Shown: in pieces, positions 32,183-43,785 of the stretch
Numbering within the stretch: position 1 is the stretch's first letter
Layout: each line of letters starts with the position of its first letter
DNA from: Mycocentrospora acerina
Taxonomy: Eukaryota; Ascomycota; Dothideomycetes; Pleosporales
Length of the DNA stretch: 64,000 nucleotides
Direction of reading: 5' to 3'
Assembly (NCBI GenBank): GCA_022701365.1
Contig: JAKUHH010000014.1
Span: forward strand, 62,451 to 126,450
Notes under the pieces: model-generated
The model's database searches: none
Told to the model about the DNA's origin: nothing
What the model saw: only the letters and a program-made list of their open reading frames with translations
Position numbers and translations under genes: made by a program

Positions 32183-35100
32183 ATGGCGAGCCAGAGGGAG
32201 TCGCGAGGGCGTTACCGCTTCCTTTTCATCGCAGTCGTGTTCCATATTGTGTACATTTACAGGTTTGTCTGCCTGCATTTGGGATTGGGAGGAGAGGTGC
32301 GAAAGCTGGACTGACGCCAAGAAGCATTTTCTCGATTTACTTTGTGAGCCCGGTGGTTCACGGCATGCGAGAGCATCGCGTAGAAGCAAAAGAGCCGCCT
32401 GCGAAACGATTGGTGCTGTTTGTTGGTGAGCGAAGCTGCATGCGCTTTGGTAGTCAGGGTGCTAACGGGGCACAGGGGATGGTCTTCGTGCAGACAAGGC
32501 ATTCCAGTCTTTCCCAGACCCAGACCCCAAGCACGCTGCTCTGGCACGTGGTCCTCTAGATCCCACCTCTCCCCCAGACTCGGACGCTCCGGAGTCGCTC
32601 GCAGACCCAGACACGTCCCGCCCTCTCGCACCGTTCCTCCGCTCTCGAGTGCTGGAAAGCGGCACGTTTGGTGTTTCTCACACACGTGTGCCCACGGAAT
32701 CCCGTCCCGGCCATGTCGCGCTGATTGCGGGATTGTACGAGGATGTGTCGGCCGTCACGACTGGATGGAAGCTCAACCCGGTGAACTTCGACAGCGTCTT
32801 CAACCGTAGCAGGCACACGTGGAGCTGGGGCAGCCCTGACATTTTGCCCATGTTTGAGCATGGCGCAACGCCTGGCCGGGTGGACGCATACTGTTACGGG
32901 GCCGAGGACGAGGATTCTTCCAAAAACGCGTGGCTGCTGGACGAGTGGGTCTTTGTCCGCGTCAAGAAGTTGTTTGCTGACGCGAAGACGAACAAGACGC
33001 TGGATGCGCAACTGCGGGAGGGTGGCAATGTCTTCTTCTTGCATTTGCTCGGACTGGACACCACTGGACATGCACATCGACCGTATTCGTGGCAGTACCT
33101 GCACAACATTCAGATTGTGGACCAGGGCGTGAAGGAGGTTACCCAGCTCATCGAGGAGTTTTATGACGATGACAAGACGGCGTTTGTGTTCACGGCGGAC
33201 CATGGCATGAGCGATTGGGGAAGTCATGGGGATGGCAACCCGGACAACACACGAACGCCGTTGATCGCATGGGGCGCTGGTGTCGCATCGCCAGTGTCGA
33301 GAGCGACTGGGGTGTCTCGAGGCCACGAGGATGGCTTTTCGTCGGACTGGAACTTGGATCAAGTCGAACGACACGACGTCGACCAGGCGGATGTGGCGGC
33401 TCTCATGGCATACCTGGTGGGAGTCGAGTTTCCCACCAATTCCGTCGGGGTGCTTCCTCTCTCGTACCTCGATGCAGATCCAAAGGCCAAGGCGCAAGCG
33501 CTTCTAGTCAACGCCGAGCAAATACTGGAAATGTACCATGTCAAGGAGGAACTGAAGAAGTCTGAGCAGATTTACTACAAACCATACCCTGGACTTGGCG
33601 ATGAAGCGCATTCGGTGGAGCATCGTGTCTCTTTAATACAGAAGAGTATCGACGACGGCGATGCCGAAGATGCTATCCGACGAAGCTACGAGCTTATCGA
33701 CCTTGGTCTTGAAGGTATGAGGTACTTGCAGACGTATGACTGGTTGTTCTTACGGACACTGGTCACGGCTGGATACGTTGGGTGGATTGTCTTTGCAATC
33801 ACGATAGTCATTGATTTGCATGTGTTGAATGAAGAGTCACGGGCGCAGCGGACAACACAAAGCATCATGGCATTTTCCTCGGTGCTTGTGATTCTCTACT
33901 CTATCCTCCTGAAACAACGGTCACCCTTTGTATACTACAGCTATGCTTTTTTCCCAGTGTTCTTCTGGGAGGAGATTTATGCTCGCAGGTCGTCTATTGT
34001 TGACGGAGGAAAGGTTCTATTTAAGCATGTCTCTTCCAACATCGATGTAGCGAAGCTTGTGCTTTCGACAGTTGGCTTTTTTGGACTGTTGGAGGCTTTG
34101 GTGAGTACATCATCATTACCGGGTGCGGTGATATACTGTCACTAATTCGTTGGACAGGTTCAAAGCTACTTTCATCGGGAGATTTACACCTTGTGCTATC
34201 TCCTTGCCACATGCTGGCCGGTGTTGTACGGAAAGGAGTTTGTGAAGAAGAATGTGGGTACGGTTGCAGCATGGGTGTTGTCCTGCATCGTCATGAGCGT
34301 CTTTACAATGCTTCCAGCGAACAAAGCCGAGGATGCTCGTCTCATGTAAGTGTTTGTGTGATGTTGGCAAAAGCACGGGCTAACAGCTACAAGATTTTTG
34401 GGTGGTGGCCTGATGTTTGCTGTGGGCGCGTTGTATCTTATTTTCGAGAAGAGCATTCTGGCCGGTGCAGACTCGGAAAGGAGTAGTGAAGTTAAGGTCG
34501 ATGACAGGTCTCGGTTGATCTTGGGCATCCAGGTAAGCAATGACGTGTATGATGCTTTGAGATTGGGCTGACGCAGGACAGCTTGGACTTGTACTTCTTG
34601 CCATGGTTGTGACTCGGAGTAGCATTCGGTATATCCAGGCTCGGCAAGGCCTGCCGTTGGGTGTGCTGGTGGTAGGATGGGCAACGTTGGGTAAGGAGAC
34701 TTTTATTTAATGCCGAGTGCAGAAAGCTAACGCCGTGCAGTTGGCTCCCTTGTCTTGCCACAGCTCCACGGGCTATATCCCAACAGTCACTACATCCACC
34801 GCCTCGTGGTTATGTTTTTGCAATTTGCGCCGACGTTCATCATCCTCACCATCTCATACGAAGGGATTTTCTATCTCGCGTTTTGTCTCTGCTTGTTCAG
34901 CTGGATGCGGCTGGAGCATCAGGTTTACACACACAGCGGCTCGGTATTGACACGGACGACTGCAGCATACCGGCCTCTCACACTGGGAGACACACGGATT
35001 GCGCTCTTCTTTTTCTTCTTCATTCAGTCTGCGTTTTTCAGCGCGTCCAACATTGCGTCTGTGTCATCGTTTTCGCTGGACGCCGTGTACAGGCTTATCC

Positions 35101-35507
35101 CCGTGTTTGACCCCTTCTCGCAGGGGGCGCTGCTTATGCTGAAGCTCATGGTGCCGTTTGCAGCGTTGTCGGCCAATTTCGGGCTGCTCAATGGGCGGCT
35201 GGGTGTTGCGCCCAGTGCGCTTTTCATGGTCGTCATGGCTGTCAGCGATGTGTTGACGGTCAGGTTCTTCTACATGGTCAAGGACGAGGGCAGCTGGCTG
35301 GACATTGGGACGAGCATCAGTCAGTTTGTGATTGCGAGTTTGCTTGGATTGTTTGTATGTGGGCTGGAGGTTTTCAGTGGGTGGAGCATCAACGGGGTGG
35401 AGTTTGGGGATAGGCAGAGGGCGGCAGAGGTGGAGGTGGAGGTGGAGGTGGAGGTGGAGGAGGAAGTGAACGAACAGGGACGGGCAAGTAATGGCAAGGC
35501 AAAGTGA
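32183..35507 (+). CDS. MCD4: GPI ethanolamine phosphate transferase 1
   Basis: The CDS joins 32183..32262, 32325..32425, 32476..34100, 34158..34345, 34394..34532, 34582..34690 and 34741..35507 (1002 aa; six introns of about 48-62 bp). It adds phosphoethanolamine to the first mannose of GPI anchors in the endoplasmic reticulum. After an N-terminal membrane anchor, the alkaline-phosphatase-like domain has VGDGLRADK (metal site), RVPTESRPGHVALIAG with the catalytic Thr, LGLDTTGHAH and ADHGMSDWGSHGDG. The C-terminal half has about a dozen hydrophobic segments (PigN domain). The intron before GGGLMFAVGALYL uses an AAG acceptor. The C-terminus carries a Glu-Val dipeptide repeat encoded by GGAGGT units. 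Confidence 0.93.
35427..35466 (+). repeat. GGAGGT tandem repeat coding for Glu-Val
   Basis: About six GGAGGT/GGAGGA units near the 3' end of MCD4 code for an EVEVEVEVE run in the presumed cytosolic tail. Confidence 0.85.
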
Positions 35508-36253
35508 TGGCGGTAGACGGAATGTCACTGCAAGCTTGGGGAGCCGAGACTTGGTACGAGATATAATTAGTCGTAGGCCAAGACAAGGAAGGGTGGTGAT
35601 GTGATTGCTGTCGTCGTGACAACGAACGTGTTGAGCAGTGTACTTTTTCTTGTTGGTCAATCGACTGTTGAGTGGAGGCGCATGATTGTGGTGTGGTGTG
35701 TGTTTGCCTGCACCGAATGGGCAGCCAGACGAGTCGCGACGCGTGACGCGTGTCGTGGCAGCAGCCAGCAATCGCAGCAAGCAGCAGCTGGCACGCTTGT
35801 CCGGCACGGGGAGGAGGTTGGCCTTCTCGGCGCGGGAGAAGCGCGCGGGGGGAAGGGAGCTCTGACGACGCCCCTCAACTTCCGGGCGGAGCATTTGCAC
35901 CGTTCAACACGACGCCATACTGCACGATAGGCGCATATATCCACAATTGCACACATCCATCGCTCGCCACGGCCCCCGGTCGCATTGCTAACACACGCAA
36001 CACACACAACACACACATACTACCACTTGTCCAGGACTGCACTGGCCCGTTGAGCCCCTGCAGCACGTGAGCTGTCACCAGCAGCCCAGCAGCCCCAGCC
36101 TCTCCGATAGTCGAGCTCAGCCATCCGCATTTCTATAAGTTACCCGCCTTCTCTCGCTGGCGCCCGCGTGCAATTTCCACGAATCAATCCTGCGCCGCCA
36201 TATAACGCGCCCGTCGCCCGTCCGTCGACTTCGCTCTTTTCCTCTCCCACACT
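35508..36253. other. Intergenic and promoter region
   Basis: About 745 bp. Contains an ACACACAAC-type repeat at about 35990-36020 and a pyrimidine-rich leader before the ATG at 36254. No gene is supported. Confidence 0.65.
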
Positions 36254-37563
36254 ATGTTCTTCAGGCGCCGCTCTTCTCGCGCAAACAGCTACGTGGACAA
36301 CGACGCCCCGCCCCGCTCGCAGTCACTCGACGAATACCACGAGAAGCGCCCAGACTCGAGCCGCACCCAGCCCACGCAGACGCTGCCCCAGCAACAGCAA
36401 CAACAACAACAGCAGCAGCAGCAGCAGCAGCAGCAAATCACTTCCCCCACCCAGGACGCCGACATGTATCCCCGCCCCCAGCAGCCCCAGGAGACGATCC
36501 TGCCGTCGCGCATGTCCATGTCCAACGGCCACGGCGCCATGCCACCCCAAATGGGCCAGTCGGCCCCGTCGCTCAACAACGGCCCCGCGCCCATGCCCGA
36601 CCTGCTGACCCAGGCCTTTAACCAGGCCATCCGCCCTTATATGGAGAAGATTGACCAGCTCGAGAGCCAGCTGGCCGAGCAGCAGGCCTGGATTGCCCAG
36701 CTTGAGAACCAGCGCACGGAGATGTTCCATTGGATTGACAAGCGTGGATTGCGACCTGGTATGTTCTTCTCTTTGCATTCAGTCTGCATTTGCTCTGCGT
36801 TTGCTATGCATTACCTCTGCATTTACTCTGTATTTGTTCTGCATTGATTTTGCCTGGACTCTGCATTTGCTCTGCACTACCTCTGTATTGATTTTGCGTG
36901 GACTCTGCATTTACTCTGTATTTGCTACGCATTTTCTCTGCATTCACTCTGCGTTCACTCTGCATCCATCCCCGCCAACTCACATCTCTAACCAACACCC
37001 CAGACGTCCCCGATTCCCTCGCCAAAATCATGGACACCACCACCCCAGACGCCGCACTCACCCTCAACGCCCAGCTTGACCGCAAAATCACAATCGTCAA
37101 CTTTGACCTGCACCGTCTGCAGGACGACCTCAACGACTCCATCTCCTCGTCGCACTTTGCCTCGGCCATGCTCAAGTTCCTGCCAGACGTCCAGCGCCTG
37201 GCCCAGCTCCCCACGGGCCCCCGCTACGCTTTTGACTTGCTGCTCAAGCTTGGCGGCAACCTCAACTCGCACGGCGGCCTCGACGGCGGAGAGCCAGCCG
37301 ACATTGACGCGCGTCGTGACTTCTACTCACGCCTCGACGCAGGCATGGTCGATGTCGTCAGCCGCCGATTCGGCGACGGCGAAGATTGGAATGTGCAGCG
37401 CGAGATTAAGCGCATCGAGAAGACGGCACACTACCTCAAGGGATTCGGCGTCGAGCCGTACTTCCCCCAAACACTCGACCTCATGAAGCGCGAGCTAGAG
37501 TTCCAAGGGGGGCCAAACGGCGGACAAGCAAATGGCCAAGGAACGCCCCCGCGGTACCACTAG
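36254..37563 (+). CDS. Uncharacterised protein with polyglutamine tract
   Basis: The CDS joins 36254..36758 and 37004..37563 (354 aa; one 245-bp intron filled with a minisatellite). No named family is recognised. The N-terminus is basic (FFRRRSSRANSY), followed by a run of about 16 glutamines encoded mostly by CAG/CAA at 36388-36435. A Pro/Gln-rich stretch and a coiled-coil-like helix follow (MEKIDQLESQLAEQQAWIAQLENQ). The second exon holds a longer helical segment (ITIVNFDLHRLQDDLNDSISS), DFYSRLDAGMVDVVSRRFG and a C-terminal MKRELEFQGG. The protein looks soluble and probably scaffolding or cytoplasmic. The join is supported by phase and by continuous helical character. Confidence 0.8.
36388..36435 (+). 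repeat. Polyglutamine (CAR) repeat
   Basis: An uninterrupted CAG/CAA run codes for about 16 consecutive glutamines in the 354-aa protein. Confidence 0.9.
36775..36965 (+). repeat. Intronic minisatellite of 12-mer TCTGCATTTRCT-like units
   Basis: About fifteen degenerate copies of a roughly 12-bp unit (CTCTGCATTTGC, CTCTGCGTTTGC, CTCTGTATTTGT and variants) fill most of the 245-bp intron. This explains its unusual length compared with the 46-60 bp introns elsewhere. Confidence 0.85.
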
Positions 37564-38671
37564 TCTTGTTTGTTTGTCCACCTCATTGAGCCTCGTTAGT
37601 GAGGGAGAGAGAGACTGGTAGAATTCTCGACTGACTCGTCACTTTTTTCTTTTGTGAGAATTTAGGGGACGACGTACACGTTGTGACGATTGGGAAAACC
37701 CCACGACCTGATGTCAAGCGCGATTCCTGCACCACCTTCACTGTTGCTTCGTCTGGCGTTGCGCGAACTCTGGCGAGGCAGCACCGCTTGTCTTTGATTA
37801 GGCCGTTGGTGGATCATCTTCCTTGTCCTCCTCCGCAAATATCCAGTTTGCCTTGAGTTTAGTGGAGTTTTATTGGTTTACCACGGCCCAATCCCCCACA
37901 ATCCGGCCCGGTTGCTTTGAAAGAGCTACTTTTTTTTTGCTTTCATTTGTCCTTTTTTTTTCCTTGTCGAGTTTTTTTGAGCTCTTGCGTTTACGAATTT
38001 TTTTCCTCTCTGCAGGATTTCTGATTCACGAAGGGAGGGAGGGAGGAGGGAGGACTGTACGCTAGTTACTTTGTAATGATTGAGGAACATAATGAGGTGG
38101 GAGGGATAGTTGGTTTGATGTAGAGGTAAATAGGACGATGGGTGCTGGGGCGTTCGAATTTGCCCAGCAAAGAGGATGAAGGGAATGATGGATGGACAGA
38201 TACCATGGTGCGTATGAATTGAATAGTCGGACGGATAGGCAGACAGATATAAATGCAGACAAAGAGAACAGGGTGCGAGTAATGAAGTAATCACCCGTTT
38301 TTTTTTAAAAAAAAATTGAATCTATTCATGTGAAAATTTCTCTACATTCGTCTCTCTACACACTCTTACATGTCGTTTACACAAAATTATCTTGCGTGGC
38401 ATGAACTCCATTTGACTGGATAGAATCGTCGAAGTAGGCGACGAAAAGGTACAGACAGTCTCTTACTACACATTCCACACGGATGGGAGAAAGGGTCAAA
38501 GCAAGCAAGGAAGCAAGCAAGGAAGCAAGCAGAAGAGTTAAATGTCAGTGTTTGTATACAAGAGTGAACACTCATTATCTGATATTTGTAAATATATATA
38601 TCTCTTCCCCCCACACAAACAAGCACGACAGTAGCAAGGTACTCAACTGACCAAACCACTTAAACAACCCC
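37564..38671. other. Intergenic with homopolymer and simple repeats
   Basis: About 1.1 kb between convergent genes. Contains T-runs near 37930-37980 and 38300, a GAGGGAGGGAGG run near 38033 and AAGCAAGCAAGG repeats near 38500-38530. No gene is supported. Confidence 0.7.
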
Positions 38672-39870
38672 CTACGTCGTTGACGTGCTCACAGAGAGGG
38701 ATACCGGTGTCACCGATGATGATGATGATGCCGATGCCGATGCCGATGCCGATGCAGTCGCAGTCGCAGTGCTACTTGCTCCCCCACCGCTAGACGATGA
38801 CGGCTTCTGCACAACTGCCCGTACAACCTGGCCTGTGACACGCAAACACAAACACAACGATTAGTTCTCTGCATGTTTATATAAAAAAGTAAAAAAGTAT
38901 ACAACAGTGGAGAGTTTAAAAGGGGAAGAACAAGGACGACATACCGGCTGTGTTGAAGACAATGTCTATCAGTGCGTTTAACGGTTCGTAGGAGAAGGTT
39001 TTTTGCGTCTGGGATTGGCTGAGTTGTTTGGTGCTTCCGGCTATTTCGGTCATGTTTAACTGTGTGGGTGGGTGTTAGTGTTGTTGGTGGTGGTGACTGT
39101 GGTGACTGTGGTGGGGCGGGGATAGGAAGGGATAGGATGGGAAGGGATAGGATGCAACAAGATAGAAAGTACCTTGTAGTTGCCCACAATCTGGGAGAGG
39201 GCATCACCCGCACTCTCAGTCATGTCCTGGACAATGTTGCCGAGATTGTCGACGAGGAAGTTTAGCGTTTTGCCGCCTTGGGTGATGGAGCCGAGCTATC
39301 ATTGTCCCTCTCGTTAGTGGATGGTTTTCTTGATTGTTGTTGTTGTTGAAGAGAGTAAAAGATACGTACCAGTCCATCAACAGCACCAATCACATCTCCA
39401 ACCAATTCAGTTGCGTTCCCCACAAGGCTGATGAGAAGTGGGTTGAGATCTAGAGAGTCGAATACGCGCTCGACAATCTCCACGAGGTTGCCCAGTCGGA
39501 CGATGAGTTCAAGGTTGACGTCGACGTCTGCGATTGTGATGTTGACTTTTTCAACGGAGACGGTGACGCCGGCATTGATCTGGACAAGGCCCGCTACTTT
39601 GGCGTTGAGGTTGAGGTCTGCGGCGAGTTTTTCGACAATGAGCTCGATGCGGCCGACGTGGAGTTCTGGGACGACGAGGTGGACGTCTGGCGGGGTGGAT
39701 GTGCTGGGGGTGTTGGAGGATGGGGTTGATGTTGTTGAGCTGCTGGTTGGGGATATGCTGCTGGTGATGGGTGGGGTTGATACTGTGGCTGAAGAAGCTG
39801 TCTGTGCAAAGACCCGGGTGGTGAAGATTAGAAAAATGCTGATGAGCAGGATGCGGATAGAGGATAGCAT
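38672..39870 (-). CDS. Secreted Ser/Thr-rich protein, paralogue of its divergent neighbour
   Basis: The CDS joins 39870..39370, 39295..39173, 39059..38945 and 38832..38672 (299 aa; introns of 74, 112 and 112 bp). A clear signal peptide (SSIRILLISIFLIFTTRVFA) is followed by a Ser/Thr/Pro-rich, probably O-glycosylated linker. A repetitive Val/Leu/Asn region follows (VEKLAADLNLNAKVAGLVQI, VSVEKVNITIADVDVNLELI, FDSLDLNPLL). The last exon is Ser/Ala-rich with a SASASASA run encoded by a GATGCC-type repeat (about 38716-38760). The Val/Leu core aligns well with the plus-strand gene at 40391. No function can be named; cell-wall or extracellular location is inferred. Confidence 0.78.
38716..38765 (-). 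repeat. GATGCC/GATGAT hexanucleotide repeat coding Ser-Ala
   Basis: Tandem GATGAT and GATGCC units at the 3' end of the secreted-protein gene code for Ser and Ser-Ala runs. Confidence 0.8.
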
Positions 39871-40390
39871 AGTGGTGGATAGTGTCGATGCAACGACAAA
39901 AATGAGCGAGGTGCGAGTTGGTCAATCTGAAAAATAATTGCACAGTTGGGCTTCGAGTGTCAAAACATGGCAATGGTCGATGAACCTATGCCGTTCGTCA
40001 TGGACATCCATGTTCCATGTCTTTTTACAACGCTCATCTCGGATGGTTCCCCTTACAAGGGTCGCGCATGAACATCCCGGGATTATGGCAGGCCTGTAAG
40101 CCGCAGTTCTGGGGTAAAACCATCAAAAAACTTGGACTATTGGCGAGAATTTGCAAATTGCATGCGCACAACAACATTGGGTCGTGCCGTTCCTTGAAAT
40201 GTTCCTTGAAGTGGGGTCGACCATGTGTCAATGATCGCCTTCATAGATTGTGCTCTCGACTGCACATGTCCCTCTTTTGTTGTTTGATAGCCCGCTTTGA
40301 CCGAGCTGCTCATCCCATTCTTTTCCTCTGTTATATCCAGCCAACATCTTCTTGTTCAAAAGCATACAGTCGTTACAAACAATCGCAATA
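39871..40390. promoter_or_regulatory. Divergent promoter between secreted paralogues
   Basis: These 520 bp separate the two start codons. No convincing coding frame is seen. A GTTCCTTGAAATGTTCCTTGAAG direct repeat (two GTTCCTTGAA units) is present at about 40190-40210. Confidence 0.5.
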
Positions 40391-41311
40391 ATGCGTTCAA
40401 TACTTTCAGCCGCAAGCCTTCTTCTTCTCCCACTCCCTGCCCTATGTCAATCCATTGCCGACAACGACGGCTACACAGGCTACAAACTCGACATTCGGCA
40501 AGACGGCGATCCGCTTGCCGTTCTTTACGAAACTGAAAACACCACACCAAACGTGTCTGCTTTGATTCCCGAGCCCGATGTTCTCCTCAATGCCTCTGTG
40601 CATGTTGGAGAAATATACATTGGCGTTGACAACCTCACTGCAAAAATCAATCTTGATGCGCAGGTTCTCTCCCTGCTGCAATTCAATGCTGGTGTCGACC
40701 TGAGCATTGAAAAGGTCTCGCTGCTGATCAAGAACGTCACCGCGAAAGTATATCTTGAAGCGCGGCTCACCAACCTCGTCAAGATGATTAGCGACGTGCT
40801 CGATTCGGTCGACCTCAATCCTGTGATTGCTGAGCTAGGCAACGGGCTAGGCGACATACTCGACCAGACAGGTGACTTAGTTGACAATGTAGCCAGCGGA
40901 GGCGACGACGCCGCACAAGCAAAAGCGAAGAGAGAACTCGATCTCATGCAGTTTGAGCTCAAAGAAAACATCCTCTACTCCGTCAACAACTTCTCAGGAA
41001 ACACACACAAACGCCGAGTCCTGGCCCAGAATGGAGACATTGTTGAGCAGACTCTAAACAACTATGGTTCCGTGTCTGGTGAGCGTGTTGTCGGCAACTA
41101 TGAAAAGGACATGCGCTTCAACGGGTTCAATGAGAGTGTTACGTTCAAAGGTGAAGAGGTTCGGGAAGAAGAATACATCTATGAGCCTTTCAAGGGGCTG
41201 TTCTCCATCACGGGCATCTTCAAGAACAAGGTCACGGGCGAGGTGGTTGGGACACAGATCCTGGCCGAGGCGAGAGGGGGAGGCAGCGCGAGTATTGGTA
41301 ATGTTGACTAG
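40391..41311 (+). CDS. Secreted protein, paralogue of the divergent neighbour
   Basis: An intronless CDS of 306 aa from ATG 40391. A signal peptide (ILSAASLLLLPLPALC) is followed by a region with several N-glycosylation sequons (NTT, NVS, NAS, NLT, NVT). The core VHVGEIYIGVDNLTAKINL, LLQFNAGVDLSIEKVSLLIK and VLDSVDLNPVIAELGNGLGD matches the divergent neighbour's VHLVVPELHVGRIELIVEKL, INAGVTVSVEKVNIT and FDSLDLNPLLISLVGN. The C-terminal part differs, with an FKGLFSITGIFKNKVTGEVVG segment that has no counterpart. The two genes look like an inverted duplication that diverged in intron content and tail. Confidence 0.82.
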   Translation: MRSILSAASLLLLPLPALCQSIADNDGYTGYKLDIRQDGDPLAVLYETENTTPNVSALIPEPDVLLNASVHVGEIYIGVDNLTAKINLDAQVLSLLQFNAGVDLSIEKVSLLIKNVTAKVYLEARLTNLVKMISDVLDSVDLNPVIAELGNGLGDILDQTGDLVDNVASGGDDAAQAKAKRELDLMQFELKENILYSVNNFSGNTHKRRVLAQNGDIVEQTLNNYGSVSGERVVGNYEKDMRFNGFNESVTFKGEEVREEEYIYEPFKGLFSITGIFKNKVTGEVVGTQILAEARGGGSASIGNVD

Positions 41312-41663
41312 AGGATAATTCGTATTGATTATGTTGGAATACAAAGAAATCGATGAACATGGCGTAGGCCAATGTATTGCATGACGTCATGCTGCTAAAA
41401 ATTTGATCATGTGATTCCTCTCCAATATTTGTTCCACTAGACAAGAAGATGATTTACATGGTGTGAATGCATTTCATGGTGCTCACTTTTCTTTCGTCTC
41501 TAGATTTTGACTTACGACAGTAGCGATATAAGAATCGCTGTTCAACATGTTTGATGTCTACGATAAACTGTTTTACTACGCATGCAATGATACACTTTCT
41601 AAAGCTTTCTACATCCTGAAATGATCACACCCTAAGACATTCCAACAAACTACACAGAACTCC
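41312..41663. other. Convergent intergenic region
   Basis: About 350 bp of AT-rich 3' flanks with no gene seen. Confidence 0.7.
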
Positions 41664-43209
41664 TCAAGCCACGATTTCCCTTGCCTGATTTTCCTCTGCT
41701 GCTCTTTTCTTGTCATCCTTGGCGACAAAAAACCAGCTCGTCGATACCGCACCTAAGCACGTCGAGAGCAGTGCAATGGAGCAGATATAGCTCACACGAT
41801 ACGTCGGACCAAATTTTGCTTGATAAATCTGTGGCCCGACGATGCCCATAAGTTGGCAGCTAGCGTTTGTCAAGCCGATAGCGAGACCTGCAGTTGTAGT
41901 GCCTCGCGCTGCCCGGATACGCTCAGGCCAGATGATGGCAAAGAATGACTGCGAAGCCGCAGTTGCAATCGTTACAAATATATACTTGGCAACAGGCTGC
42001 TTCACAGTGATCAAGAGGATATAGCAAATGATCTGGACAATCTCGACGCCAAGTCCAGCAACCCAGGGTGACAGCCGTTTGGTGTGGATGAAGAACGCGA
42101 GTCCACAGAGTATGACAAAAACAAGTGTAAATGGGGGCTACATACAGTCAGTACCCATGTGAATAAATCTCAAGTCAGCTCTTACCATTGTCATGATCTG
42201 CGATATTGCTGTATTTGATATCCCTAGTTCATAAATCACAGTTGGCAGCACAAACGAGATGCCCCAGCCCCCGATGCCATGCGTGATCCAGATCATAAGA
42301 AAAGGGAAAAACGTCGGACTGCGGAATAGGAACTTGATCTCCTCCCAGTCAAACGTCTTTGCGCGCATAGTAGGTGCCTGCTTCGGTAGATCTGCAAGTA
42401 CAGCCGCGCGCTCAGCTTCGGTCAGAAACTTCACCGTCTGAGGGTAGTTTGGCAAGTAGAACCACGTGTAAATAGCGCATAGTATAGCCGGAATGCCTTC
42501 AAGTATGAAGAGCTGGAGAGTATCAGCATTTCAATCTCTTCAAAGACTGATTGGATCGGATGCCACTTACCCAACGCCAGCCGGCGAGACCGCCCACTCC
42601 ATTCATAAACGAGATGGCATATGCTAGTAGCCCACTGATGGTCCCCGAAAACATTCCACAGGCATAAAAGAATGCAATCCGCATTGGTAGTCGATCGGTT
42701 GGGTACCAAAAGCTCAAATGGTACAGAACTCCCGGATAAAAGCCTGCCTCTGCGGCTCCTAGGAAGAATCTACATACCAGAATTCCTGTGTAGTTCTGCG
42801 TTGCACCCTGACACATGGAGATGATGCCCCAGGTAATCATGATTCTTGACATCCATACACTGGGACTGAAGTGCTTCAACATAAGCGTGGCTAACGGCTC
42901 AAAGAACATGTATGGGTAGTAAAATACACTCAACGCCCATGCCCATTGCGAAGAAGAGAGGCTGCCGAGTTGCTTCTTGATGCCGGTGCCTTGTTCCAAG
43001 TTCATGATCGCCGTATTGGAGATATTGCTGACATGTATGCGCATTATCAAGTAGACAAATGCATACCAACAAAGCAACCGTTTGTCAACTTTCCGATGGG
43101 CGGTATTCAAGGCTTCTTCGGAGGACGGGCAGTCGATGCTGACATCAGAGCCTGTCACATCCTGAACCTCTTTTGCTGGAATATCGCCAATCTGTTTAGA
43201 TGGAGGCAT
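41664..43209 (-). CDS. MFS transporter, Dal5/anion:cation symporter type
   Basis: The CDS joins 43209..42571, 42512..42186 and 42137..41664 (479 aa; introns of 58 and 48 bp). This is a plasma-membrane permease of the family that includes yeast Dal5 (allantoate) and Tna1 (nicotinate). About twelve helices are visible. Family-type segments are DKRLLCWYAFVYLIMRIHVSNISNTAI (first helix), CRFFLGAAEAGFYPGVLYHLSFWY (helix 4-5) and FLPNYP-like LPNYPQTVKFLTEAERA in the central loop. It lies head to head with a 2OG dioxygenase gene, with a decayed dehydrogenase-like sequence between. The substrate is unknown. Confidence 0.87.
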
Positions 43210-43268
43210 TGCAGCAATAACCAAAAAATGTACAAGAGTGAATATGATACTTCAGTAATGTCTGGGCT

Positions 43269-43713
43269 TCAAGGCAGGCCAGTGGCGGCGTTTGGACGGT
43301 TCATGTACTGGATTTCAGAAAATGCTGAAGGATCGACATTTGTATTGATTGGAAAATATTCCTTGACATTTTTATCCTTCTGCATTTGATTGCTGGGTAT
43401 GATTATCCTCCCACGATTGTTAATGAGCACGTCATAAGGCATGTCTCCATAATATAGCGGATGTGTCGAATAGCGTCTTGAGCAGTGACTGAATTGCATC
43501 TTCCGAAATCGCTTGACATCTTGACACCCCAGTATTTGACTTCAATTGCCATGTTATCCGGCTGTGTGTTTCCGACATGGAACTGTGGTTGGAACAGTAG
43601 ATGTCAATGTTGTAATAGCGAGCACGAATCTTGGCAAGGAATTGCGTGCTCAACACCTCCGCATATGAATCGTAACAGCGATGCATCCCCAAGCGAAGTC
43701 GGGTATAAGTCAA
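43269..43713 (-). pseudogene. Possible short-chain dehydrogenase relic
   Basis: Two adjacent minus-strand frames show SDR-like pieces. The upstream frame (43713-43432) has an AISEDAIQSLLKTLFD stretch. The downstream frame (43499-43269) has YDVLINNRG, close to the SDR DVLINNAG motif, followed by INTNVDPSAFSEIQYM like the NV-x-G-x-x helix. The frames must be shifted to join, and no Gly-rich cofactor loop or YxxxK survives. Reading it as a decayed SDR is an inference from motif order. Confidence 0.4.
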
Positions 43714-43785
43714 ATAGACGTGTTGTCAAATATTTCAGTGATTCTTCCAATCATCAAAAGAGTTCCGGCTCTAGGGTTTCAGAAT

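Noticed and set aside
32556..33497. 313-codon open frame on the minus strand
   Set aside because: It lies wholly antisense to the catalytic domain of MCD4, shows no motif, and is explained by the codon use of the real gene.
35064..35900. 278-codon minus-strand frame with Pro/His-rich middle
   Set aside because: Antisense to the last MCD4 exon and its 3' flank. The Leu/His run is the complement of the GGAGGT repeat.
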